Origin: Larimichthys crocea
Taxonomy: Eukaryota > Chordata > Actinopteri > Sciaenidae
Length of the DNA stretch: 64,000 bases
Assembly: GCF_000972845.2 (NCBI RefSeq)
Contig: NC_040016.1
Location: 3,926,701-3,990,700 of the forward strand
Direction of reading: 5' to 3'
Below are positions 29,301 through 43,099 of this stretch, piece after piece (positions within the stretch are counted from its first letter, which is position 1; every line of letters begins with the position of its first letter). The translations under genes were made by a program, and so were the position numbers. Under the pieces are notes generated by a model. It had not been told where the DNA came from, ran no database searches, and saw only the letters and a program-made list of their open reading frames with translations.

Positions 29301-32300
29301 TCCATGTAAACCCACGTAAATTAACACACTTCCACACCACAGTCATATTTTCCAGATTCGACATGAGTCTACCCCCATTTTTCTCTTGAGTGCTGGTACA
29401 CTGGCACAATCCGACTGCTGTATCTCAACTTCTCTTGTCAAGTGAGAGCACATCTTTTGCGATCTCAGAGCTGTCACAATTAATGGAGAAAATTGAATTG
29501 TTAATCACAATATCCTGACCTCTGTGGGTCCAAGTCCTGCATTATTAAAATAATATTAAAGAAGAAATCAGCTGCCATGCCATTGTTTGAAAGATACTTG
29601 ATCAGCTTAAAAAAAAAAAAATCAAGATACCCACTGAAAACACAGCACACAATATTCATTCTTAATTCACTTAACTATATACACCATGCATTAAGCTGCA
29701 TAATACTAGCTTAAGTTATTTCATTTATTTTACCTTTATTTAGCCACATGTCAGTTGTAAGTGCTCTGATGATCATCAAGTCATTTAGCTAGCCATCACC
29801 AAACACATTCTCACCTACTCTGACACTATCACTGGGACTGTTGCAGGAAACCTTATTAGAAAAAGTGAACTGCTTTGGGCCTGGTGTTTCTAGACACAAG
29901 CTCACCCATTTGAAACAGACATAATTAAACAGACTCTCTTTCTTGTTGTCACTGCTGCTTTTACAATCGGGCTAGTGCTGTGTTTACATTGGAAACAGAC
30001 AGTGGTAACTGCTTGCTTATGGAAATGGACCGACTGGCATTAAGACAATAAAGATGGCAAAAATACAAGCACAATATCCTGTAAGATTGAGAAAACATAT
30101 TCTTTTGAAGTTCAAGAGACCATTATAAAAATCAGTTGCCTCAGTAGATGAGCAGCTGCGTCAGTGGCCTCTGTCCAGTAGACCAATGAGAAGAGGAAAT
30201 GACATGGGTTCCAGCTGGTGTGTACACAGACACACACAGAGCTCAAAGAAGGCCGTCTTATCCCTCACTACTTCAGACAAAGACAGAAGTGAAAGGTCCG
30301 TGGTTGAGCCAACTCTCAGCACTAACTGCTACTGTCAGCGCTTTTCACCAGAGACTACGCTTCATTTTATGAAGGGGCAAGATGAAAGTAGTCTTAAAAG
30401 GCGCTTGAAGTGTTGAAGTGCGTGAGGCAGCTCGAGTGGGTACTGTAAATGAGAAGGGAGGTGATGCGAAGTGAGGAGAGATCTGGTCATGTTCCATGTT
30501 TTAATGATGTTTGACAATAAGATATATATTTGTTATTTGTCTGTCCCTACATGGGAAGCAGGTCCTGTGTGTCCATAAGGTGTGTAGTACAGCTCTGGTT
30601 TTTTCCTTGTTTCATTCAACAAAAATAAAAAACGTTTAATTTGTCCACATATTTTCTTAATCGGTAGTGAGACAGGATTGGTATCAGACAGACAGGAGAG
30701 TCACGCATAATAAAATTTGATGATAAAAGAACCTAATGCGCATACAATGCTGTTATCCAGATCCAGGTAGACAAAAAAAAGAGTGAATGTGAGGAGTGAA
30801 TGCAAAAAAAAAAAAGGCACACGGAGAGGAAAAGGAAAAAAAAAAAAAACACTGCATTGCTTCTTACAAATTCACTGCTCAATGAAGCATGGAATAGCCT
30901 TAATAAAACATGCAATTAGGGCCAGTATTTTTCAGATAAAGGCTTTATCAGTGAGTAAGTGTTGGGGCACCGTAATATAAAAGAGCCACAGAAGCATATC
31001 ACTACCTCAACGCCCACGCCATGGTGATGTTCTACACTGCACATCTTATAACAAAGAAATCTGACTCAGGTATGAAAACATTTTATATAATTTAGAAGAA
31101 AAAAAAACTCAACTGTAAAGCACTGATCATTTATGATCAAATAAAGCTGCACTCTTTGGTTGCTTTATGTATCATAGAAGCCTGTTAGTCTGCATTTTGG
31201 CACACTTATACATATTTAAGGACCTACTTGAAATGATGAAATTAACATTTTACAAACATTACAACTAGCACTGTTGCCATCTTTCTTCATGAAATTAAGC
31301 CACGCTTTGAACCATTTCTCTTTTAGCTGCAAATTTCCACCATTGTCGATGCATGAGTTTCACATAATGACATCCTTGTTTTGCATTGTACAACTGTCAG
31401 AAACACATGGTGACAAACTTGGTGGCATACAAATTCTGATGGATCGGACAATTTAGAAACGGTTCTCGACTGGAGCCAGTTCTTGAGTCACAGTCCGATG
31501 CATTTTATTACCCATCTCTACTTAAAAAGGACAACATTTCTTGAAGTCAGTGAACATAAAAACATTGCTGTCATTTTTTAAAATCACGTTCAAATGACAC
31601 ACAGTTGATTCGAATGAATTTGTACATAGCCTACATAACCTGATCCTAAACTAAACTGTAGAGTTGACATTGTTCCATTCATCCGCTGTGATCTCCACTA
31701 TCGCACTTGAGTCACCTAGTTGGATATGCTGTTGTGGTAATGTTTCTTACTGTAAAGGCAGTTGCTTTTTTCAAAAGCTAGCACAGCAACTCCTTTTTAT
31801 CCATGATTTTTCCATTAAATACAGAATGCTTCCACACATAACTTTTCAGATGGGTTACATGTATCAGCACAGCTTGTGAATAAATAAACTGAGAAAGCAT
31901 ATCACACAATCTCCACTGGCACATAGGTCAGTCAGCATGGGGGGAGCAGGGTGTACAAGGGAGGACGCCGGTAAAATGCAAACGTCACGCATGGTTAAGG
32001 AAGTCCTCGGAAAGGCTCGTGGTGATGCCAATGGTGGGAAGGAGCACTTCTATGACAGATGGCACAGGCTAGGCAGTGCGTTGGGTTAGTGAAGAAGCAT
32101 ATGGTACTCTCTAGATGATCTCATTCACCAGCGCCAAACCCAGTCGGAGGTGTAAATGCTTGTCTGAACCCTGCCAGAAAAAGCTGAACCATTGATATCA
32201 CCAGCAAAAATAATGTGGAGGCACACAAAGTGTAAGCATGTGTAATACAGCATATCTTATATCTGTGACTAGCATTTTATTTCACGCCTTTACTGCAAAT

Positions 32301-35300
32301 AGTGAATGTAATGAATTGAAGCAAACACTCATATCAGATATCTAAAAATATGGATGTACAGATTACATATATCAAACAGTGAACCAATGATCAGGATTTT
32401 ATGGCCTGTCTGTCCTCCCAGTTGCTGTAACAGTTGCAGCTGCCCTGGCGCTTTATGCCACTGGGTCCTTCCAACATGCCCTTGGCTGGTATATCCCATG
32501 TCTCTCCGCATTGTTAGTGATGGGGAAATGCAGTGTGTCTGGGAGTCCATCCAGCAGAGGCTGCTGTGCAGAGAGTCTCCTCTGCACCTCAGTGCACAAT
32601 GGGAAACCCATACCACCAGATTCCGTGAGAAGAAAAATCAAATTATCTCACCCATCCCTAGTGCTTTTTTTGGTGCATGCCTTTACTTCTCGGCTGGATT
32701 GCTACAGGTTGGGTTGTTGCAGTTTTCTCATGCAACCCCTGACTTGAATATGGATGACGCAGCACATATTTATAATGTATTTTTATGTAAGGATCTAATG
32801 TAATCTTTTAATAAAATGTCTACTGATATTATCATACACACATGTGAACAACCAAATCACACCATACATTAGGATGGGTGCAATGAAGCAGCTGATCCTC
32901 TGATAGTGTCAGAAGCTGGCTGCTTGGCTGACTTTACATGCATGATATTTCGATGAATCATCTGAATGGACATTTACTCAACATTTAATTTATGCACTGC
33001 ATCTGTGCATCTGAAAATAACCCAAAATGCTTAGGTCTTACTGAGAAGACTGGCACAAACACTAACGGCAGACATGGCACAATACAATTTAAGCCAGTAT
33101 TGTGAGGAGAGATTTGCAGATCACAGGCCAGGAGGCATAGAGGGGGTCTAAGCTGCCACAGAGAGTAGACAACTAAATGAGCAGACTGAAAACAATCACT
33201 TTAGGATACACACAACAACAGTGTCCTTGGCCTTGAGCTACTTTTATTTACACATCTTCTGAGGCACAGTATGAACCTCATTGACTTGGCTTTAAGGGCT
33301 CTTGAAGTGGCCAGAAAAGGAGCCTCTCTAGCACAGCCAACAAAATGTTTATGTTTTCAATGCTGGATGGAGCTGATTTTTGCCTCAGCCAACTACATTC
33401 TGAGTGCTTTCAGGGATGCCATCTTAAGACAGTAATGTGCGCCTCAATAAGATGAGCAGATCCTATAGATCTCTTCTTCCCTTTCCCTTCTCACAAAAAA
33501 GCAGAAGCATAACTAAATCTGAACGCCTGCAAACACAACACACACACACGCACACAACAGCCACATCAACGAGTTAATGTCAAGGTAGCTCACTATTATT
33601 CAGCAAGCCAACATATTAAATTAAGTATTCCTCTAATAAGCACACATGAGATTTGACAGGCGTGCATAAAAACTGCTCTGTTTACACTGAATATTCATAA
33701 CGGAGTGAAATAAATTAAACTGCTTCCTACCTCTGTTAATTGTCATTCTGGCAGTGAGGATGTGCTATGCACAAAAAAGTGAAAGAGAGCAGCAGAGATA
33801 GACTGAGGTGAAACAGGAGTGGGAGAAATGAAGGTAACATTGAAAACTGAAAACAAAAACACAGCAAACAAAAAGACAAAAGATACAGAAAATGTAATTG
33901 CGACACAATTTGGCAAAGAAAAGTTAGGTAGGTGACAGTGGTACAGAAAGGACAACATATTCCACAATCATCTGATATGAGGTGTTCATATACACGAGTA
34001 TATGTTGCTCCCATTCATCACACAGGCTCAACATGCGGTGAAGATAAGAATCCAAAGCAATGTTTTCTTCCATCGCCGCTTTGTCAATGAATGATTGCTG
34101 GGGGAGGCAGGAGGCATGGCAGACATGAAGGGCTCTCGCAGCAAGGAAAATGTGGTTTTGATTTAGAATTCAGACTGAAAATCCATCAAGATTTGCTCAA
34201 CAGATGCATCTGTCAAGCGGGTGGCGATACACAAAGTGGACTGCATAATCACATTCTCTTTGGCTGTAGCAGGGCACAGGTATTGGTATATGTGTGTGTG
34301 TGTATTTGTGTGCATGTGAAAGGCTATGCATATTTGCTTCGAAGGCAAAAACGGAATCTATATTCATTACTGGACTTGAGTGTGATATCTCAAAATAGGT
34401 AGATAGCAACCAGGTCTTTGTTGAAAAACCTGCATACACATACAGTATGCAGGTGTGTCTATATACACAGCATATCAGTGTATATATGAGAGTGCTCACA
34501 TCAATGGAAAAGGAAAAGCAATTCAATCTTGCACTGACTCAAGATATAAACTGTTATCAATAATATATTTACACAATTCAGAAGGGGATCAGACAACCTC
34601 TTCCAAATCATTTCAGGGATCAGATCATTTCTGCCTGCTAAAAATCTGGAAATTATCATATAAGTATTCATAACCAGTCAGCTGTATTAATGTAATTTGT
34701 TGCTCTCTGGCATCAGTAAAAAATCCCTCTCGTGTCTAGCTCATCCGACACTCTGCTGCCAGGACTTTGACTTCTTGACAATCATATAACACCAATTCCA
34801 GCTTTCTTACACTGGCCACCGTTTACCTACAGAGTCGATTTTAAGATTTTACTCATTACTTATGAAGTCCTGAGGGGCCTTGCCCCAAGTTATTTAGCTG
34901 TTTTGAAAACACACTCAATTAATTTTTTTTAAAGACTTATTGCTTTTATTGTGTGTTATAAAGCTTATTATTATTGTTGTTATTATTATTGTTCTTCATT
35001 TTTCAAACATGGGGTTATTAGTAACAATGCACTACATGAAGTTTCCCCCAAAAAACTTCAAGTGATTTATTGGAAGAAGTTCTTACTCAATTTCCTTTCT
35101 CTAAAGGCATGCACTGAGGTGTGCATGTATTGCTCTATAAAAGCCTTAACATTTGTTCTCTCATTGAGTCGGATTGACAATGTCTTTACTCAAACTTGTA
35201 CTACATTTTTTATTTGTCCATTTTGTTACATTAATACCTGTACTATTTATTAGTGTATAAAGTGAGCAAATATCTTACTTAAGTGCTAAAAGATGCTTGA

Positions 35301-38300
35301 TCACATACATTTTTAAAAAGGACAGAAATAGAGGTGGCTACTTATACCTGACTGCAGCATGGCATTACACGCATCAATTATTGATTTTACATTTACTTGT
35401 ACTTTGCCCGTTCACTGTTGACACATTGCACATTTTTGGTAGGATAAATAAGTACTGTCTTAGTTCCGACAAAATGACTAGATACCTAAATATCTAATTA
35501 AATATCCACAAATGTGAAAGCTTAACTAAAAAGGACAAGAGTCTTTAACATTTTAAATGAAAACATCAGAAATTAAAAAGTTAGATTATGTAACTTCAAG
35601 GTCCAAAAGTTGATTTTTTCAAAAATACAGCTTAGAGCTTGGGCTGTCAAGACACACAAACATGAACAGTTTGGGTATGAGACTAGTGGATCCACATCAT
35701 TGCTTTTGGACAGGCAGCAGGCATTAAGGTACCATTTTTTCAGTGTCCCAGTGGAGCACACATTACAAAAACTTTGGACTTTCTGATAACTCCCTGCACG
35801 GCTCTCCCAGTATGGGGCCACAGAATTCAAAGCCTACTTTCCATGAGTCATTAGCAGGTTGTGAGTCACCCATCTGCCACGATGTAAACTCTCCCCTGAG
35901 AGTTGTCATTCAAGTTAAAAGGGAACCAGTGGTCCATGCCCATGTTTTTTATGTTCTGATAGAAGGAGAAAGATTTTAAGCTATTTGTCCGCAGCAGTAA
36001 TAGAACAGATCAATCTGTGTCTACTTTAGGAGAGTTGGACCACTCTACAGTACTCGAAAGGACTGAGAGGAGTTTCTATATAGCACAGCTGCAATTGAAC
36101 TGTCAACTTAACCACTCCATGGTTAAGTGAGTGTAGCAAAGAGGAGAATACTGCTTGGTGTACATGTGTGTGAGAGTTTCTGTGTTCATATGGGCAAGCT
36201 TACCCCACACACATCATTCATCTGTGTCTGTGCTTACATGCTTGACTGCTTCATTCTATTGTGTATGCAGAGACCCAAGGACTCACAGCAGGATATCAGC
36301 ACCACACAGAAATCCATTGGAGATGCACCTGGTCAACTCAGATGCCCCTAATACAGAACCACACACCGTGTCATGTACAGTGGAAAGCCATGAAAGGAGC
36401 TCCATCGAGGACTGGCTTCAAACCCTGCCTCAGCCTCATCCCCTGGGAGTCAGAGCTTAACAGTTTCAGTTTGCATTTCAGCCCAACTGATCTTAACCAA
36501 AGAGGTTACTGATCTCGCTCTGTCTTTCATTCTCCATCACATTAATGTGTGACCTAACTCGACCCAAGAGTGAGCCCTGTAGATTCATGTGAGAGCATGA
36601 AAGGACACAGTGTGTAGAAATTAAGCATCAGTAGATGATAGCTTGCACACTTTAATGGTGAGCCAGCAATAGTAACAGGACAAAAAGCGGGGGAAACACA
36701 CACACACACACGACCAAAGCTTAGCGCATAAATGGAGATGAGAAGATAAAGCAGCTCTGAAGTGCACAGTGGGATTAGAAGGGTTGATTTACTAAGCCAA
36801 CCGCAGATTACTGACAGAGCAGCAAAAATCTGAGTTGCCGCATATTTTCAATTTCAGCAGTGAATAAACACGCATGATGTAAACTGTCACAGCCATAGTT
36901 CAGTTCATTTGAATGCCCTGCTGCTAATTAAGAGCTAATGCTGGGCAATTTAACACGTCTTGTCCATTTCTGGAAAGCAATGGAGCGCAAAGGAAAAGTG
37001 TAAGTTCTCTGCTACTGCGTTTGAAATACTGGTTGAAGAAACCAATAAAAAAAAAAAAAGATTTCTGAACTGCAGTCATGCAATTACCTCTGCAGTGGAC
37101 AATCCGCAATGATAAATCATTTTCAGTCACCGTTTGTATTAAGTTCCATTCCCTCTGCACGTACAGTGTTCTGCAGTTTAACATACAGTTGAAATGTCCT
37201 AAAATAGATTTTACAACAACCCAAACCTGCTACTTTTCAGTTGCCAGGAGAAAAAATTCAATGCAGGCCTATAACTATGGACAAATGCTATCTCAAAATA
37301 AATATATAAAATAAAATAAACCCAGCAAATACTGAGTTATACATAAATCAACCCTCGAGTCTAGCCTGGGTTTTATTAAGCTGTCTGTTCCTATCTAACT
37401 TCTTCTTTCCAGGTTTTCTGTCTCTCAATTTCTTCCCCTACCTAAGTAATATAGGTACTGTCATGAAAATATATATCCTCTTCCTCCTATTTAGTTTATC
37501 TTTGTCTGCATCACAACCAGGACCACTGAAAGAAGCACCCCAGGTGCTGGAGTCCAAACGCAGCGGTAAGAGTGGCACCTTGCTGGCTGACAACCAACCT
37601 GGATGCACTATCAGAAAACCGCTGCTGTAGTTGGAGAGGACACTGAATAAAATATAAAGCTGAGGGTGGAAATATACACTGCATGTGCTGGCCAGTTTGG
37701 TGTGTGGGAAGAAAGTAGAACAAGGAAGGTAGGGAATGGAAGAGAAGGCCATGTGTGGGTGCATACAAATGTGTGTTAAACCATCTTTGTTCAGTACAAT
37801 GTATTTGTGAAGATTTGTGTTACAAGAATAAAGTTTCAGACACTTTACCATACACCTACACAAAGCATGGTTTTGTGTAGGTGTATGGTGGCAATAATCC
37901 AAATTGCAATCAACGATTAAAAATAAATAAATGAAACAAACAAACAAAAAAAACATACAAAATGTGAGAAACTGAACACGCAAAGCTGTGAAACAAATTA
38001 GTGTGGATGGGCGCATGATGAAAAACCGAGCAGGCGCAACCACTAAGTGGAAAAAAACCACACAGGCTTCTGCACATAAGCATACAGTACGAAGACGTGA
38101 TTAAACTTGAAACTTCAGCCGTGATTAGCCACAGCCATTTGCACGTGACCAAAGTGACGTGCAGCACAAATAGGACTGTTAAGGCTTCACAGTGTACAGA
38201 AGTACAACTACACAGTAATTACAAACAGATCACATTTTAAGAAACCCTACAACTGAGCCATTATCAAACAGAACACTGGTGCCCCTAATTTTTTTTTTTA

Positions 38301-40973
38301 TTTAAGTGAACCAGCACATGAATTAATTGCATTCAATAATACATTTTAAGTTTGTCAGTTCCCGTACACAGTGTAATTGTAATTTCAGAACACACTATAT
38401 AAATTATTAAAACAGGGATAATGCTGCGGAAAAATGTTTTTCTATATTTAAATCAAAGCACACTCAAGAAACTGCCATTACCTCAATTTTAAAAAAAATT
38501 AAAAATTCAATCAAATAAATCAAACTCAAACAACTTTAACAAAAGTGTGCACTGCTCTCATGTCCTTGCAGAATCTTATGGCTTTACCCAATGCAATTTG
38601 TTTTACATCCAAAGCTTCTATGATGTATTTTAATGAAGCCTCAAATGCCCATCTATGTTTTATGTTAACCTAAAACAAATCCTTGAAGGAAATCCTCAGT
38701 TTCAATAGATTGATTCATTTGATCGCCTTTTTCCGTTTAGATTTGTTGTTGGCTTTTCATAATAACACTGAAAGTTGAAGACTGCGGATAAAGGGGGAAT
38801 GGAGAGAGAAGGCAGCATTAGTGAGAACAAAGAGCAGTGAATCAGTGAAGTTATTTTTTGATTATTTCATGGTGGTTGCGTCAAAAAGCACAAACAAACA
38901 CAGCACACCTCCTTTAAACCCAGCAGGAAGGAGCCACGTTCCCGGATTTTGTGTGAATAACATGCAGCCATAGCCATGCCTCATCCTGTCTGTTGTGTTT
39001 GCATGTGCGTGGAGCTCAGCCACACCCTCTGTCTGACCAGTGGAACCACCAATGAAAATGTTCTGTCGCACTTTTAGTCACAGTGCTGCTAAAACGGTCA
39101 CACACTGAAGCCTTATCAAAGTAAAGAATTATCTTGTGTAAATCTATACAACATAGCACATCTAAAGTGATGTGGCCACATGTTTATATTGCCATCAAAC
39201 AGTATATGACATTTTAAAATTGTTTCATTGTTTCAAAATGCTATTGTGCTCAAACCAGACACAACCACTTGCAGAATGAGTCTATTTGACGCTGAGCTAA
39301 CCACAAATCAACTGGGTTACATGGGACTCACACCGAATGCGGAACGGAAGCGGAACGGAAGCGGAACGGTACTTTGCCCGGCGTGAACTCACACCGGACG
39401 CGGATCAGCCGCGGAACGGAAGCGGAGCGAGCCGGCCGTATTCACGCGAGATCGCGAGATCACGAGATCACGCGAGAATCCTGGACATACCCGAGACCCC
39501 GCGATAAACTGTGTATAAAAAAAACAACAACAACAAACAGCTGACTTTGCTTCTCCGACGTGGAGCAGATTATAAAAAGCATCTGTTGTGTCATAAATGA
39601 TTGTGTGTTGTTCCACTTCAACAATTAGTCTCTCGTTGAGACCCTTTGATCGATCTTTGATCACCTGGTGCCACCGGTCATGACGTAACGTTGATGTGAA
39701 GTTGTAAAAAGCTACATGAACTGTGTATTGTGTTTTATTTTGAAGGGGGGCGGAAGTTTATTATGTTGATTCTGTGTCGGATTTCCTGTCTGGTGCGCAG
39801 TGCTCTGTTGAAATTTACGAGGTTTAGCCGCGGCTCGCGGAAAAAATAGAAATCCTGCGGAAAGCTCGCGCCGTGGCGCGGAGAGCCGCTTCTGGGACGC
39901 TTCTGATCCGCGGCTGATCCGCGCCCGGTGTGAGTGCTCTCATTGACTAGACTGGATTCTATTTGCTACGGTGACCGCGGCGGTGCCGTTCCGCTTCCGT
40001 TCCGCTTCCGTTCCGCGTCCGGTGTGAGTTGGCCTTTAGAATACTACTGAGAATTGAACCTCAATACGCATTAAATACTGAACCAAATGTGCCCACAGTG
40101 AGTGCTTAAAACTGTAAAGCTGCCACTGAATGCTGGGTCTCATTTGCTTAATTCTTTGATCAGATTTTTCCAGATTTAATTCAAAAATTTGCCAAATATA
40201 GAGAAAAAAGTACAACGTATGCTGTACAGAGCTTCTGCATCAAATTATACACTCAAGGCAGACTGCTCCTTTCTCTATCAAATGGACAAAAATGAACAGC
40301 ATGGCTCTTGCACATATGTATTTATGTGTGTGTGTGCCTCCACTCACTGAGTCTCTTTGCAGCCTCCAGGGCCTCGGAAGCTGTGTCGGCCACATAGAAA
40401 CGCTGGACTGCCACGCCACTCTCTTGCATCAGCTTCTTGCTCTGGTATTCTTGCAGATTCAGCCATCTCCTGGGACTCAACCAGGTGCACTGGAGGGGAG
40501 GAAGGGAAGGTGGGAAGCAGAATGAGTAAGTGTGACTTGTAAGTGAAAGATAGTTAACACAGTTAACACAGTGCTATAAAAGGGTATCATCTCGGGGGCT
40601 CCATCATACCTAATGCTAACAGTTTTTCCTCTTCAGCTCGACGTTTCTCCAAGCCTCTGCACTTTGTGCTGCAGTGTTTTACATTATACAACACCAAAAC
40701 ATGTCTAACACCAGCCTTGGAAGTGCACAGTCTACATCCTTTTCTCCTCTTCCCTCCTCCTACCATCTCTCTCTCTCCTTTTCCAGTAATGAGGCAGGCA
40801 GCCGGGCCTAAGCTGCAGGACAGGTCTGGAGCTGTTTGCTCCATCAGCAGACACAGGCCCTGTCAGCTCCAGCTGTTGTTGCTATTAAAAGGAAATTGGC
40901 TTTTTAATGCGGCGGGGAGACACAGACTGTGTTAGAGTTAGAAACCCTCCACACCAGCACACACTACTATGCG

Positions 40974-41007
<34 letters not shown>

Positions 41008-43052
41008 TGTGTGCGTGCGTGAGAGGGCACACATGGGCATGCGTGCGTGCGTGCATGCAAATGTTTTCACAGGAAAAGATCTTCAGGGAGTCGTTAAGGA
41101 GAGAAAGGCCATTAAAGTAAAGGGAAAACAAGGATTGCAAGGTAAATTATGGTCCCGCATATAAATGATGCTTCAGTGCATGTATTTCCTCAGCCAGTGA
41201 AGATTAAACTAACATGATAGTAACATCAGCTTTGTGCTGCGTTATGTTGCTGACTAAATGAAGTTAAACTGACCTAAGCTGTTATCCACTGTTACTCTGT
41301 TGGGGCTACACATGACAGTTATTCGAGGATACCTCCATGAATATGTGCATATTATAGTGCAGAAGATGATGACACCTTGTGATAATGCTAAGACGCTACT
41401 GCATCTTGATAGCATTATTGTGTACCAGCAGAGTCATGTTAGTAAAACACTGTCAAGAAAACAGTATATCAATACAGCAAAGTCAAATACTGACTCACAG
41501 CAGCACTCCTTAGGTCTGCAATGTCGATATGCTGCACTTAACAACCACTAGATTTTAAGAGAAGGAGCCAGCGGCTCCAGGTTTGTTCTTTGTTTGCCAG
41601 TGGGAAAAAATACCTTTCTGTGGGGACAGACACACAACCTAAAATATGGCAATTGCATCAAGCAGCGCAACACACCTTGAAATTGAAACTGCGTCGTTCT
41701 AAACTGACTGAAAGAATTATGGCGCTCATGTGAAATTATTTTGAAAAAGTCGAAAGATAAACAAGCGGCATGACCCAATGTAACAAGTTGAGAACAGTGG
41801 CACTGTGGACATTCAGATAAACTTAATATTAGTATAGAATATATTATTGTGAAAGAAAATAAAAACAGTATGACAAAATACTACTTCACACTCAAGCGAA
41901 AATTGTGTCTTGAGTGGGAAATTGGACAACAGTGGGTGTTTTGAAGTGAATTCAGAAGTGAATTTTACACCTGCGTAAAGGTAGCATGTCTAGGCTGCAT
42001 TATATGGCATATCTCCATTTAGACATGTCAGCACTAAACTGAACTTATTAAAGCAACATTTTGGAGCAAATAGCAGCAAAAAACCTGCAGCATTCAGCTT
42101 ATTATCTAAATTATAATTTATCAATGCCTTTGTGGCACGGGGCATGTTCTATGAATAATGAAGGATAAATTCAAAAGCAACAAAGACGCAGGAGCTGATC
42201 AAGCAAATCAAAATGGAGATGTGTGTGTATGCGCATGCACTATGTGTGCGTTTTTTAGGGTGAGTTTTGAGTCAGTGGTGCATGGTGTGTGACAAGGCCA
42301 CTGTGTGCTCTTTAAAGTCGGCAGTCACTCACATCATTTTCAGCTATTAGGTGATGGAGGGAGTGAAATGTAGTCCCAACTAACCCTTGATGGCTATTAG
42401 TGATTAAAGGCTAATGAGCTTGACACGGTGACTCTAATGGGGAACAGTTAAGCCAAACCTTTTTGTTTAATCTACAACTAAGCACAATCATCAATGAGCC
42501 TCAACTGAAAACAAAACCGCATGACTGGTAATTCACACTCTATGCCAAAACCAATCCTCCCTGTGCCACAGCACCCTGTATTAGCATGTGTTCTCTCATG
42601 AGAGTCTGTCAGGAGACTTCATTAAAGTTAAAATGGCTTGTTTTCTAAGAGAACAGTACATGTTGCTCCACATTGGCCTCTTCTCCTGCATAACTGAATA
42701 CAGTAATGAGGGGCATCTGCAGGTCACCTCTGCAGTCTCATCTAGCAATACTATTCATATTTTTCAGTTATAGCAGTCTGTATGCATACAAGGTAATTCT
42801 GAGCACACTGAAACAGCCAAGACTGATTACATGAGCTCTCTTTTATATATATAGTATATAATGGATATGAGAGAATATATATATATGAATAAGATATATA
42901 TATATATATATATCTATATATATATATATCTATATATATATTATAATATATCTTTATATATATATATATTCTTTATATCTATTATATTTATATATATATA
43001 CTCATATTATATACTATCATATATTATATCTGACTAATAATATATATAATAT

Positions 43053-43099
<47 letters not shown>

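Larger units (their letters stand above)
22137..40347 (-). other. suclg2: suclg2 intron 2
   Basis: This is an 18.2 kb intron. It contains a degenerate teleost-type interspersed repeat (22491-23163), an L2-like LINE fragment (34725-34915), small hairpins (34428-34486), a perfect 18-bp hairpin (37847-37889) and a CpG-rich inverted-repeat element (39323-40034), all listed separately. Between these, AT-rich unique-looking sequence and purine/pyrimidine tracts occur. One stretch open in several frames (26881-27324) is discussed under findings. No other gene was recognised. Confidence 0.8.

Noticed and set aside
31440..31525. Possible end of a DNA transposon (CGGTTCTCGACTGGAGCC ... CCCATCTCTAC)
   Set aside because: The wording is reminiscent of a fish transposon tail, but no second terminus, duplication or interior could be identified.
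32354..32803. 149-codon open frame on the plus strand with an overlapping minus frame
   Set aside because: No motif or family was recognised. Rich in Cys, Ser and Pro without pattern. Treated as chance.
37438..38061. 207-codon open frame on the minus strand
   Set aside because: It has no family resemblance, its hydrophobic/low-complexity composition follows AT-rich pyrimidine tracts, and it runs through the 18-bp hairpin. It looks like a chance frame in intron 2.
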